Shown here: positions 14,440-20,978 of the stretch, piece after piece
How the letters are laid out: every line of letters begins with the position of its first letter
How positions within the stretch are numbered: position 1 is the stretch's first letter
Assembly: GCA_045114665.1 (NCBI GenBank)
Contig: JBGUKW010000239.1
Span: 1 to 20,978 of the forward strand
Direction: 5' to 3'
Length of the DNA: 20,978 nt
Source: CADAWZ01 sp045114665
GTDB lineage: Bacteria > Vulcanimicrobiota > CADAWZ01
Notes under the pieces: model-generated
Told to the model about the DNA's origin: nothing
Seen by the model: only the letters and a program-made list of their open reading frames with translations
Database searches by the model: none
Position numbers and translations under genes: made by a program

Positions 14440-15711
14440 ATGAATGTAATAGATGAATTGAGAAGTAGAGGACTTATTGCTCAGATTTCTGATGAAGAAG
14501 AGCTTAGAAAACTCATAGATGGAGGAAGAATAAGCTGTTATTGTGGTTTTGATCCTTCTGCTTCTTCTTTACATATTGGCAATTTTTTAGCTATCATGCT
14601 TCTTGCACATTTTCAGAGAGCAGGTCATAAGCCTTTTGCTCTTGTAGGTGGTGCAACTGGAATGATTGGTGATCCAAGTGGTAAGTCAAAAGAGAGAAAT
14701 CTTCTCGATGCTGAAACTGTAAAGTATAATGCAGAGTGTATAAAGAAACAACTTTCAAAATTTTTGACTTTTGATGATTCACCTTCAGGGGCTGTACTTG
14801 TCAATAATTATGATTGGATGAAAGATTTTTCTTATCTCAATTTTTTGAGAGATGTTGGTCGTTATTTCAGAGTCGGTGAAATGATGGCAAAAGAGAGTGT
14901 TAAACAGCGTTTTGCAAGAGAAGATGGCATTTCATATACCGAATTTAGTTATCAACTTTTGCAATCTTATGATTTTAAATATTTAAATGAAAAATATGGT
15001 GTTGTTCTTGAAATGGGTGGAAATGATCAGTGGGGCAACATCACATCTGGAATCGAATTCATAAGAAAATTCAATGGAAAATCTGTATATGGTCTTACTA
15101 ATCCATTGATAACTGGAGCAGACGGTCAAAAACTTGGAAAGAGTGTCGCTGGTGCTACATATCTTGATAGAGATAAAACATCTCCATTTGCTTTTTATCA
15201 ATACTGGTTTAGAACAGATGACAGAGATGTTATCAGATATTTGAGATTATTTACTTTCCTTTCAAAAGAAGAGATAGATTCACTTGAAATCAAGTTGAAA
15301 GAAAATCCAGAGGGAAGAGAAGCACACAGAGTTCTTGCAAGAGAAATTACAACAATGGTTCATAGTGCCGAAGATGTAAAGCGAGTTGAAGATGCTTCAA
15401 AAGTATTATATGGCTCTGAAATCAAGGATTTCACTGATTCCATGATAGCTGAAGTTTTTTCTGAAGTTCCGACTTATGAAACAAGCAGAGATAGTTTAGG
15501 ACAAGTTAAACTTGTTGAGTTGATTGCAAATTCTGGATTGGCTAATTCAAAAGGTTCTGCAAGAAAACTCATAACACAGGGTGGAATTTATATAAACAAT
15601 ATTAGAGAAACTTCTCTAGATAGAGTTGTCTCTTCTGAAGACCTTGCTTCAGAAAATTACATTGTTTTGAGAAGTGGAAAGAAAAATTATCATCTTGTAA
15701 AATTTGTTTAG
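14440..15711 (+). CDS. tyrS: Tyrosyl-tRNA synthetase
   Basis: This cytosolic class I aminoacyl-tRNA synthetase charges tRNA-Tyr. The reading frame can be extended to a GTG at 14428, but the ATG at 14440 gives the family-typical opening MNVIDELRSRGLIAQ, so I use it (423 residues, normal length). It shows the HIGH-type signature HIGN (45-48), the tyrosine-binding and activation segments GGATGMIGDPSGKS (70-83) and GGNDQWGN (193-200), the KMSKS-type loop KLGKS (231-235), and a C-terminal S4 RNA-binding domain (about 355-420). It is the last gene of the cell-wall operon, with no clear ribosome-binding site of its own and a long hairpin after the stop. I see no T-box or tRNA-sensing leader. Confidence 0.97.
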   Translation: MNVIDELRSRGLIAQISDEEELRKLIDGGRISCYCGFDPSASSLHIGNFLAIMLLAHFQRAGHKPFALVGGATGMIGDPSGKSKERNLLDAETVKYNAECIKKQLSKFLTFDDSPSGAVLVNNYDWMKDFSYLNFLRDVGRYFRVGEMMAKESVKQRFAREDGISYTEFSYQLLQSYDFKYLNEKYGVVLEMGGNDQWGNITSGIEFIRKFNGKSVYGLTNPLITGADGQKLGKSVAGATYLDRDKTSPFAFYQYWFRTDDRDVIRYLRLFTFLSKEEIDSLEIKLKENPEGREAHRVLAREITTMVHSAEDVKRVEDASKVLYGSEIKDFTDSMIAEVFSEVPTYETSRDSLGQVKLVELIANSGLANSKGSARKLITQGGIYINNIRETSLDRVVSSEDLASENYIVLRSGKKNYHLVKFV

Positions 15712-15716
15712 TAGTA

Positions 15717-15760
15717 TTTCAAATACCCCAAAGTCAATAAATGACTTTGGGGTATTGAAA
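15717..15760 (+). terminator. Long hairpin ending the nine-gene operon
   Basis: TTTCAAATACCCCAAAGTCA and TGACTTTGGGGTATTGAAA pair over about 19 bp with one bulged A and a 5-nt loop, starting 5 nt after tyrS. No T-run follows, so termination efficiency is uncertain; it may equally protect the mRNA 3' end. Confidence 0.65.
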
Positions 15761-15856
15761 ATTACATAAATTTTTGAATATTTTTGATGTTATAGCAATA
15801 AATATTATTCGTCGGTATAAATTTAATTTTGTGGTTTAAAAAATAATTTTATTCCC

Positions 15857-15878
15857 ATAAATCAAATTTTTGATTTAT
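15857..15878. repeat. Perfect palindrome upstream of the pseudopilin promoter
   Basis: ATAAATCAAA (15857-15866) and TTTGATTTAT (15869-15878) are perfect complements with a 2-nt centre. It lies about 45 bp upstream of the -35 element of the next gene and could be an operator for a dimeric regulator; AT-richness makes chance occurrence possible. Confidence 0.35.
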
Positions 15879-15921
15879 GAATTCAAAAATTTATAGTAAA
15901 ATTTTTAACGCAGAATTTTTT

Positions 15922-15950
15922 TTGATTATTTTCATTTTTTTTGTTATAAT
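15922..15950 (+). promoter_or_regulatory. Sigma-70 type promoter of the pseudopilin gene
   Basis: TTGATT (15922-15927) and a perfect TATAAT (15945-15950) are separated by 17 bp. The predicted start near 15957 leaves a leader of about 40 nt with a strong GGGAGG (15983-15988). Confidence 0.75.
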
Positions 15951-15996
15951 TAAATTGTTATTATAAAAAAATAAATTTGATAGGGAGGCTTGTTTG

Positions 15997-16644
15997 ATGA
16001 GGTTTCATAGAAAAAATAAGGGTTTTACCCTCATTGAGTTGATGGTGGTAATTGCTGTAACTATTATTTTGTTAGGTATAATTTTGGGTAATACTGGAGA
16101 ACAGAGACAAAAAGCTATTGTAGAGGAAAAAGCTGGGGCTATAAGAGATTTTTTAGTAGAAGTTGGGGCAGTGGCTTCAAAAACTCAAACCAATATTATT
16201 GTTAGTTATCTTGATAACGGAAAATTAGTTGCTATTTATGAAAATTTATTTTCTCAAAATGCCACAGCAGTTGAAATGGAAAACCAATCAAGAAATACAA
16301 ATTTTGAAGGAGGAAAAGCAAAATTTGTTGTGTTAAATGATAATATTGATTCTTTTGGTTTTGGGGAATCTACTGGACTAACTAATAGATTGGAATTTAA
16401 TGAAGAAAATAAAAATTATAAGAGACCAGATGGATTAGAATTTAATAATAACATACATGTTGTAACTATAACTCCGCAGGGGGCTTGTTATGCAACAGCT
16501 AAAGATAATATTCCTTATTATAAAATAACAAAAGGTTACTATTCTGCTATAATAGAAATTCGTGGAAAGGGTAATATAAATATTTATACTTGTCATAATA
16601 AAAAAGGCAGTCCTGCTGATAAAGAGTTTTATCAAACTAAATAA
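15997..16644 (+). CDS. Type IV pilin-like / pseudopilin protein (GspH/FimT-like)
   Basis: This 215-residue protein has a textbook class III signal: basic MRFHRKNKG, then the cleavage point before FTLIELMVVIAVT, with Glu at +5 of the mature protein and a hydrophobic helix to about 30. Prepilin peptidase would cut after Gly9 and methylate Phe10. The C-terminal domain is unlike anything I recognise; it is rich in beta-prone Asn and Gly stretches and has only two cysteines (Cys164, Cys199), which could form a disulfide. The ATG at 15997 is chosen over an in-frame TTG three bases upstream because it lies 8 nt from GGGAGG. The gene is alone, with its own promoter and terminator; assembly genes (pilB, pilC, pilD, pilQ) are not in the window. 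Role (minor pilin, secretion pseudopilin or DNA uptake) is open. Confidence 0.88.
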   Translation: MRFHRKNKGFTLIELMVVIAVTIILLGIILGNTGEQRQKAIVEEKAGAIRDFLVEVGAVASKTQTNIIVSYLDNGKLVAIYENLFSQNATAVEMENQSRNTNFEGGKAKFVVLNDNIDSFGFGESTGLTNRLEFNEENKNYKRPDGLEFNNNIHVVTITPQGACYATAKDNIPYYKITKGYYSAIIEIRGKGNINIYTCHNKKGSPADKEFYQTK

Positions 16645-16646
16645 AA

Positions 16647-16698
16647 ATAACTAAAAAGCAACTCTCCCTCATCTGAAGGAGAGTTGCTTTTTAGTTAT
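16647..16698. terminator. Bidirectional terminator between pseudopilin and sigma factor genes
   Basis: A perfect 21-bp stem (16647-16667 with 16678-16698) surrounds a 10-nt loop; its outer part carries A5/T5 tracts so it reads as a terminator on both strands. The 3' arm overlaps the stop codon of the sigma gene on the minus strand. Confidence 0.9.
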
Positions 16699-17645
16699 AG
16701 GTATTGTTGTCTTATTCTTAGTTTTTCTATTGCTGTATTTTCTTTCTGTCTGATTCTCTCTTTTGAATATCCAATTTTTTGGCTTATTTCTTCGAGTGTC
16801 AATTTTTTTGTGTTTTTGAGACCATATCTCCAATTTATTATATTTTTTTCTTCATCTGTCAAAATTGACATCAAATCTTTTAATTCTTCATTGTCGAGAT
16901 ATTCTCTGTAACAATCTTTACTTGATATTGTATCACCTATTTTTAAATCGCTATCATTACTTATAGTCATATCAAATGATACTGGATCAGAGCTTATTTT
17001 GATTATTTCAGATAATTTATCAAGATTTTTCTTTTCTTGTTTTTTTATTTCTGCAATTACTTCAGGAGAATCTTCTGAAAGAATTCTATGTAATCTTCTT
17101 GATATTTTTTGTCTGATTTTTTCTTTTGAAACAGGATTTATTATTTTACTTATTTCTTCTATTGTTGGCTCTTCTTCATATATTTTTTTATAATATTCAA
17201 CAGCTTTTTTGTATTCATTATATATTATTGAAATATGAATAGGCATTCTTATCATTCTGCTTTTATTATCTAATGCTCTTATTATTACTTGTTTGATTAA
17301 ATATGTTGCATAAGTTGCAAATCGACAATTCATAGAAGCATTGAATTTTTTTGCAGATTCTATAAGACCTATATTTCCCTCTTGGATCAAATCCATTAAT
17401 GAAAGACCTCTACCCATATATTTTATGGCAATAGATATAACTAATCTTAAATTACAGGTGATTAATTTATTTAGAGCTTCTTTATCACCTTTTAAGGCTT
17501 TATTGCCGAGTTCAGTTTCTTCTTCTTTACTTAAAAGAGGGTGTTGACCAACTTCTTTATAATAATTAATTAATATGCTGTCATCATTATTGTTATATTC
17601 GGAAAGTGAGTTGTATTTATTTCTCCCATGATCTAATGCAAACAT
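16695..17645 (-). CDS. Sigma-70 family RNA polymerase sigma factor, unusual regions 2.4 and 3
   Basis: This 316-residue sigma factor has regions 1.2 to 4 and no region 1.1. The start is the ATG at 17645 because a perfect GGAGGTGAT ribosome-binding site lies 8 nt upstream; the longer GTG start at 17654 would overlap that site. Region 1.2/2.1: NYYKEVGQHPLLSKEEE (28-44) and NLRLVISIAIKY (65-76). Region 2.2: LIQEGNIGL (86-94). Region 2.3/2.4: RFATYATYLIKQVIIRAL (108-125), then IRMPIH. Region 4.2: LTLEEISQKIGYSKERIRQ (282-300). Compared with E. coli RpoD, the two tryptophans used in -10 melting are Tyr115 and Leu116, and Thr440 is Ile122, while Gln437 is kept. About 30 extra charged residues (about 180-212) sit in region 3. 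It could be a diverged primary sigma or a group 2/3 alternative. Confidence 0.9.
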   Translation of the reverse strand: MFALDHGRNKYNSLSEYNNNDDSILINYYKEVGQHPLLSKEEETELGNKALKGDKEALNKLITCNLRLVISIAIKYMGRGLSLMDLIQEGNIGLIESAKKFNASMNCRFATYATYLIKQVIIRALDNKSRMIRMPIHISIIYNEYKKAVEYYKKIYEEEPTIEEISKIINPVSKEKIRQKISRRLHRILSEDSPEVIAEIKKQEKKNLDKLSEIIKISSDPVSFDMTISNDSDLKIGDTISSKDCYREYLDNEELKDLMSILTDEEKNIINWRYGLKNTKKLTLEEISQKIGYSKERIRQKENTAIEKLRIRQQYL

Positions 17646-17686
17646 CTTTATCACCTCCGAAAAATAAAATCTTTTTTTACATTTTA

Positions 17687-17692
17687 ATTATA
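17687..17692 (-). promoter_or_regulatory. Candidate -10 element of the sigma factor gene
   Basis: The minus strand reads TATAAT here, about 40 nt before the start codon. The hexamer 17 bp upstream is ATGAAT, a poor -35 match, so this is tentative. Confidence 0.3.
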
Positions 17693-17761
17693 ACTACTTT
17701 ATCTTTAAAATTCATCATACTTTTTATTTATATATATCTAAACTGAAGGATGATTTTATTG

Positions 17762-17849
17762 GAAATAAAATTTTATATATTAATTTGAATATAGCAGTTA
17801 ATTTTGTGAATCTCATAAAATTAAATCAAAATTTGAAATAAAATTTTAT
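17762..17849. repeat. Two copies of a 15-nt palindrome-containing repeat
   Basis: GAAATAAAATTTTAT occurs at 17762-17776 and again at 17835-17849, 73 bp apart; each contains the perfect palindrome ATAAAATTTTAT. Both lie in the divergent spacer between the sigma factor gene and exbB, where they could be operator sites. The spacer is extremely AT-rich. Confidence 0.35.
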
Positions 17850-17903
17850 TAAATGATTCTATATTTTTGAAAGCATTTTCATTAAAATAGGAGAGGGGAA
17901 AAT

Positions 17904-18599
17904 ATGGTTATTTCTCAATTTTCAACAGCACTTGAAGCAGGCGGTGTTACACTATATCTTTTGATATGTTGTTCTATTTTAATGCTTGCAGTTATACTTG
18001 AAAAAATAGTTTTTTTTGTTTCTAATCATATTAATGTTGATTTGTTTCTTTCAAAAATAGTTAAATCTCTTGTAAATAAAGAAAATGATAAGGCTATTGA
18101 TATTTGCAAAGATGAGAAAAAAGTTTTGGCAAATATGGCACTTGTTATTTTAAAAAGAATTGGATTTTCAAAAGAAGAACTTGAAGATGCTGGAGATACT
18201 GCTCTTGAACAAGGCATGTTAAAATATGAATTCCATATTTCAATTTTGGGAACTCTTGCTGTTATATCTCCTTTTATCGGCTTGATGGGAACTGTATTTG
18301 GAATTATTCAGGCATTTGCAGATATTGCTGCAAGTTCTTCTGCAGGTCAAGCTATTGTCGCAAAAGGAGTTTCTGAAGCATTGATTGCAACTGCAGCTGG
18401 TTTGATTGTTGCTATTCCTTCTTCAATATTCTTCAACTATTTTAAAAATAAGGCAAAAGCTCTTCGTATAAAATATGCAATTTTTTTATCAAAATTGATT
18501 GAAACAGTTGTCAGAATTTCAAATGGTAAAGAAATTGCTCCTGATATAATTCAGGAAGATTTAGAAAAAGAACAAGAGACAAAACAGAAAGAGGCTTGA
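17904..18599 (+). CDS. exbB: MotA/TolQ/ExbB family proton channel protein
   Basis: This inner-membrane protein of 231 residues forms, with ExbD/TolR, a proton-driven motor that energises TonB- or Tol-type envelope processes. Three membrane segments are visible (about 15-37, 111-133, 155-182). The signature region includes LGTLAVISPFIGLMGTVFGII (115-135) and, in the third segment, KGVSEALIATAAGLIVAIPSS, matching the conserved channel-lining helices. The C-terminus (about 205-231) is charged and cytosolic. A strong AGGAGAGGGG precedes the ATG. ExbB and TolQ cannot be separated by sequence alone; no tonB, tolA, tolB or pal is nearby, so the partner is unknown. The exbD-like gene follows after 1 bp. 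Confidence 0.93.
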   Translation: MVISQFSTALEAGGVTLYLLICCSILMLAVILEKIVFFVSNHINVDLFLSKIVKSLVNKENDKAIDICKDEKKVLANMALVILKRIGFSKEELEDAGDTALEQGMLKYEFHISILGTLAVISPFIGLMGTVFGIIQAFADIAASSSAGQAIVAKGVSEALIATAAGLIVAIPSSIFFNYFKNKAKALRIKYAIFLSKLIETVVRISNGKEIAPDIIQEDLEKEQETKQKEA

Positions 18600-18600
18600 C

Positions 18601-19008
18601 ATGAAATTTTTAAATAAATACAACAGTGATTCTGAAGAGCTAAATTCCATAAATATAACACCTTTTACAGATTGTATGATGGTTCTTTTGATTATTTTTA
18701 TGATTACTGGAACTGCATTGACACAGGCTGGATTTAATATAAATTTGCCTAAAACAGAATTTGGTGATAGTGTTGAGGAGTCGTCTATTTCTATTTCACT
18801 TACTGAAAAGGGCGAATATTATTTGGGTGATGAAAAAGTTGATTTTAAGAAATTATCTGTTGAATTGAAGAAAAAAAATAGAGCGAAAAATATGCCTGTT
18901 TTGATTTATGCAGATTCAAAAGTTTATTATGAAAAGGTCATGTCTATTGTCGATGTTGTAAAAAATTCTGGTTTTTCAAATGTCTCACTTCTTGTTGATA
19001 AACAGTAA
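18601..19008 (+). CDS. exbD: ExbD/TolR family proton-channel partner
   Basis: This 135-residue protein has a short cytosolic N-terminus, a single membrane segment (about 22-42) and a periplasmic domain. The signature INITPFTDCMMVLLIIFMIT contains the essential membrane Asp24 (Asp25 in E. coli ExbD) that carries protons. The periplasmic part has the family pattern INLPKTE, then an I-S-L-T-x-x-G-x-Y-Y-L-G-D-E strand pair (about 64-78), and ends SGFSNVSLLVDKQ. It begins 1 bp after the exbB stop and is certainly co-transcribed. As for its partner, Tol versus Exb assignment stays open. Confidence 0.93.
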   Translation: MKFLNKYNSDSEELNSINITPFTDCMMVLLIIFMITGTALTQAGFNINLPKTEFGDSVEESSISISLTEKGEYYLGDEKVDFKKLSVELKKKNRAKNMPVLIYADSKVYYEKVMSIVDVVKNSGFSNVSLLVDKQ

Positions 19009-19020
19009 AGGGGGAAAGTT

Positions 19021-20220
19021 ATGCTTGAAATTAAGGGAAAAGAAAATACTGCATTATGTTTTGCAAAAATTATAGAAGACGAAGCTATCGAACAGATAAG
19101 AAGAATGTGTGATTATGAATTCACAAGAGATAGTAAAATTAGAATAATGCCAGATGTTCATTCTGGAAAAGGTTGTACAATAGGAACTACAATGACGATA
19201 AAAGATAAAGTTGTTCCAAATGTTGTTGGAGTTGATATTGGATGTGGCATGTACACTGTCAATTTGGGAAAAATAGACTTAGATTTAGCAAAAATTGATG
19301 GAGTTGTTCATTTGATACCTTCAGGACATAGTGTATGGGAAGGGCGAAAAGAGCCGTTTGATCTCACAAATTTAAGTTGTAATAGATACCTCAAAGATTC
19401 AAGAAGACTTCAGAGAAGTCTTGGAACATTGGGTGGGGGAAATCATTTTATTGAGATTGATCAAAGTCAAGATGGTACAAAATATTTGGTAATACATTCA
19501 GGATCACGAAATTTAGGAAAACAAGTTGCCGAATATTATCAAGATTTGGCAATAGATTTAAGCAAAGGCAAAGAAGAGTATTTTATAAAAAAAGAAAAAT
19601 TAATAAAAGAATACAAAGAGGCTGGTAGAAGAAATGAAATTCAAAATGCTTTAAAATCTATTGATTGGACACCCAAAGAATCAACCACTCCTGAAGACCT
19701 CTGTTTTGTCTATGGAAATTATTTAGATGACTATCTAAATGATGTCAAAATAAGTCAAGATTTTGCAAAAAGAAACAGGGAATTGATGGCTGAAATAATT
19801 CTTCAAAAAGCAGGATTAGAAGCAACAGAGGCTTTCCATACAATACATAATTATATTGATGTAGATGAAAAGATACTTAGAAAAGGTGCTATATCTGCTT
19901 ATAAAGATGAAAAAGTTTTGATTCCTATAAATATGAGAGATGGCAGTATTCTTGGTGTTGGAAAAGGAAATCCTGAATGGAATTTTTCAGCTCCACATGG
20001 TGCAGGAAGATTGATGTCAAGGAATCAGGCTAAAGAGCTGTTAAATCTTGAAGAATATAAAAATTCGATGAAAAATGTATATTCTACTTCTATAAATGAA
20101 TCAACATTAGATGAAGCTCCTATGGCATATAAATCTTTGTCAGATATTATTGATGTGATAGATGATACAGTTGATGTTATAGAGGTACTAAAACCTATTT
20201 ATAATTTCAAAGCAAGCTAA
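19021..20220 (+). CDS. rtcB: RNA-splicing ligase RtcB
   Basis: RtcB is a Mn- and GTP-dependent ligase that joins 2',3'-cyclic-phosphate (or 3'-phosphate) and 5'-OH RNA ends; in bacteria it serves RNA repair. The 399-residue length is normal. Active-site elements are intact: DVHSGKG (45-51), the metal-binding Cys75 in GVDIGCGM, LGGGNHF with His142, IHSGSRNLG with His159, HNYID with His276, and the HGAGRLMSR motif whose His326 corresponds to the guanylylated histidine of characterised enzymes. It starts 12 bp after exbD behind GGGGGAAAG-type purine-rich sequence, so it is probably co-transcribed with exbBD, although no functional link is obvious. No rtcA, archease, prfH or rtcR is in the window. 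Confidence 0.97.
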   Translation: MLEIKGKENTALCFAKIIEDEAIEQIRRMCDYEFTRDSKIRIMPDVHSGKGCTIGTTMTIKDKVVPNVVGVDIGCGMYTVNLGKIDLDLAKIDGVVHLIPSGHSVWEGRKEPFDLTNLSCNRYLKDSRRLQRSLGTLGGGNHFIEIDQSQDGTKYLVIHSGSRNLGKQVAEYYQDLAIDLSKGKEEYFIKKEKLIKEYKEAGRRNEIQNALKSIDWTPKESTTPEDLCFVYGNYLDDYLNDVKISQDFAKRNRELMAEIILQKAGLEATEAFHTIHNYIDVDEKILRKGAISAYKDEKVLIPINMRDGSILGVGKGNPEWNFSAPHGAGRLMSRNQAKELLNLEEYKNSMKNVYSTSINESTLDEAPMAYKSLSDIIDVIDDTVDVIEVLKPIYNFKAS

Positions 20221-20240
20221 GAAGGCACTGATTGCATGTT

Positions 20241-20278
20241 AAATAGCTTGATTCCTTAGGAATTTAGCTATTTTTTTT
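20241..20278. terminator. Terminator between rtcB and the methyltransferase gene
   Basis: AAATAGCT (20241-20248) pairs with AGCTATTT (20266-20273), and ATTCC (20251-20255) with GGAAT (20259-20263) inside it, separated by a symmetric 2-nt internal loop. A T8 run (20271-20278) follows on the plus strand. It overlaps the minus-strand stop codon at 20277-20279 and probably works for both convergent genes. Confidence 0.85.
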
Positions 20279-20978
20279 ATATATTAAATAAAATATTTAA
20301 TTGTTCTAAATTAGAATTATCGTTAATATCTCTTTCAGATAAAATGGGAACTTTGTTATTAGGAATTTCAAGTCCCCAATTGCTCCAACCGAAATAATTT
20401 TTTCTTGCAAATAATTCTATTTTGTTTTGTGTTGGAAACATTTTAGTAATACTATCAATAACTTCTTCTGGTTTTTCACTATGTTTACCTCTATGTACAG
20501 ATATTAATTGTTTAATATTCCTAGCACCACGAGGAGTGGGAAATTTTCCTTTTTTAAAAGCGATTACAAATTCAGTTTGTGATAAAGTATATCTTCCTGG
20601 ATTGTGAACTTTTTTATCCCAAACAAAAGCTACTGTTTTATATTCAAATCCCCAAGATACACCTAATTCAATGGAATTAGCAAATTGTGGCCCAGTTGTC
20701 CACATAAATAAAATACAATTATCTGAAGATATAGATGAAACTTTGAGTTTTTTTAAATCATTTAATTTTAAAGTAGGATAATTAAAATTAGCTGCACTTA
20801 TAAAAATATCTTTTTTAAAATCTATATTTATCGTTTTAATACTTGATTTATCATATTGCATTTTACCACCATAATCCCAAGGTGGATCGGCATAGATAAC
20901 ATCAAATTTTTCATTTGGTAGAGGAGGAAAACTTAAGCTCTTAAAAATATAGATAAATATAGTAAAAAGTATTAAAAT
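20277..20978 (-). CDS. MT-A70 family DNA adenine-N6 methyltransferase (5' end outside window)
   Basis: The frame is open from the right edge to the stop at 20277, so the gene is 5'-truncated; the ATG at 20861 is internal because the catalytic DPPW motif (20877-20888) lies before it, within VIYADPPWDYGGKMQYD. Downstream come FMWTTGPQ, WGFEYKTVAFVWDK, TPRGARN, HSEKPEEVIDSITKMFP and KIELFARKNYFGWSNWGLEI, the order expected for the MT-A70 family of adenine methylases that use S-adenosylmethionine. In bacteria these are often restriction-modification or phage-type DNA methylases. The coding region ends with a short Asn/Leu-rich tail. No cognate nuclease is visible. Together with the specificity subunit on the left edge it brackets the core genes with defence-type genes. 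Base composition is not visibly different from its neighbours. Confidence 0.9.
   Translation of the reverse strand: MLILFTIFIYIFKSLSFPPLPNEKFDVIYADPPWDYGGKMQYDKSSIKTINIDFKKDIFISAANFNYPTLKLNDLKKLKVSSISSDNCILFMWTTGPQFANSIELGVSWGFEYKTVAFVWDKKVHNPGRYTLSQTEFVIAFKKGKFPTPRGARNIKQLISVHRGKHSEKPEEVIDSITKMFPTQNKIELFARKNYFGWSNWGLEIPNNKVPILSERDINDNSNLEQLNILFNI

Noticed and set aside
1..20978. CRISPR arrays, tRNA or rRNA genes, prophage structural genes
   Set aside because: No spaced direct repeats, no tRNA-like cloverleaf sequence and no phage proteins were seen; intergenic space is limited and described above.

Overview
This is a low-GC bacterial chromosome segment, very AT-rich between genes. It carries mostly housekeeping genes, with restriction-modification or DNA-methylation genes at both ends. 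The gene set (GAPDH, PGK, TPI, UvrC, an MreBCD/PBP2 rod-shape cluster, TyrRS, a type IV pilin-like protein, an ExbB/ExbD proton channel, RtcB) points to an envelope with an energised inner membrane, probably Gram-negative type. An Elusimicrobiota-like anaerobe would fit (low GC, pseudopilin, fused PGK-TPI, a short ATTGCGAG...GGCAAT palindromic repeat). That assignment is a guess from general impression and not a demonstrated placement.

Layout. 1-216 (minus): the first 72 codons of a type I restriction specificity subunit, cut by the window edge. 217-588: non-coding, with a palindromic repeat and an imperfect inverted repeat. 589-3930 (plus): glycolysis, a gap gene with its own terminator, then about 400 bp of non-coding DNA with several hairpins, then one ORF encoding phosphoglycerate kinase fused to triosephosphate isomerase, followed by a strong terminator. 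4046-4753: a two-zinc-ribbon protein of unknown role, followed by a terminator. 4906-15711 (plus): nine genes with gaps of at most about 20 bp or with overlaps (two S41 proteases, uvrC, maf, mreB-like, mreC, mreD, PBP2, tyrS), closed by a long hairpin; this looks like one operon. 15997-16644: a stand-alone pseudopilin with a near-consensus promoter. 16695-17645 (minus): a sigma-70 family factor, convergent with the pilin gene and sharing a 21-bp-stem bidirectional terminator. 17904-20220 (plus): exbB/tolQ, exbD/tolR and rtcB, tightly packed. 20277-20978 (minus): an MT-A70 family adenine methyltransferase open at the right edge.

How the genes work together. Gap and PGK-TPI cover three consecutive steps of lower glycolysis. 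MreB, MreC, MreD and PBP2 form most of the elongasome that builds the lateral cell wall, with two periplasmic S41 proteases upstream in the same transcription unit. ExbB/ExbD would form a proton-driven motor, but no TonB or TolA is present here.

Points that most deserve a second look: the MreB homologue has lost the conserved catalytic glutamate (Glu to Gln) and the second phosphate loop; UvrC stops before its helix-hairpin-helix domain; PGK and TPI are fused with almost no linker; the sigma factor has substitutions at the -10 recognition/melting positions and an insert in region 3; and the leader of the first S41 gene can fold so that its ribosome-binding site is sequestered. I see no clear evidence of a wholly new multi-gene system. 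The unusual points are variations on known machines.
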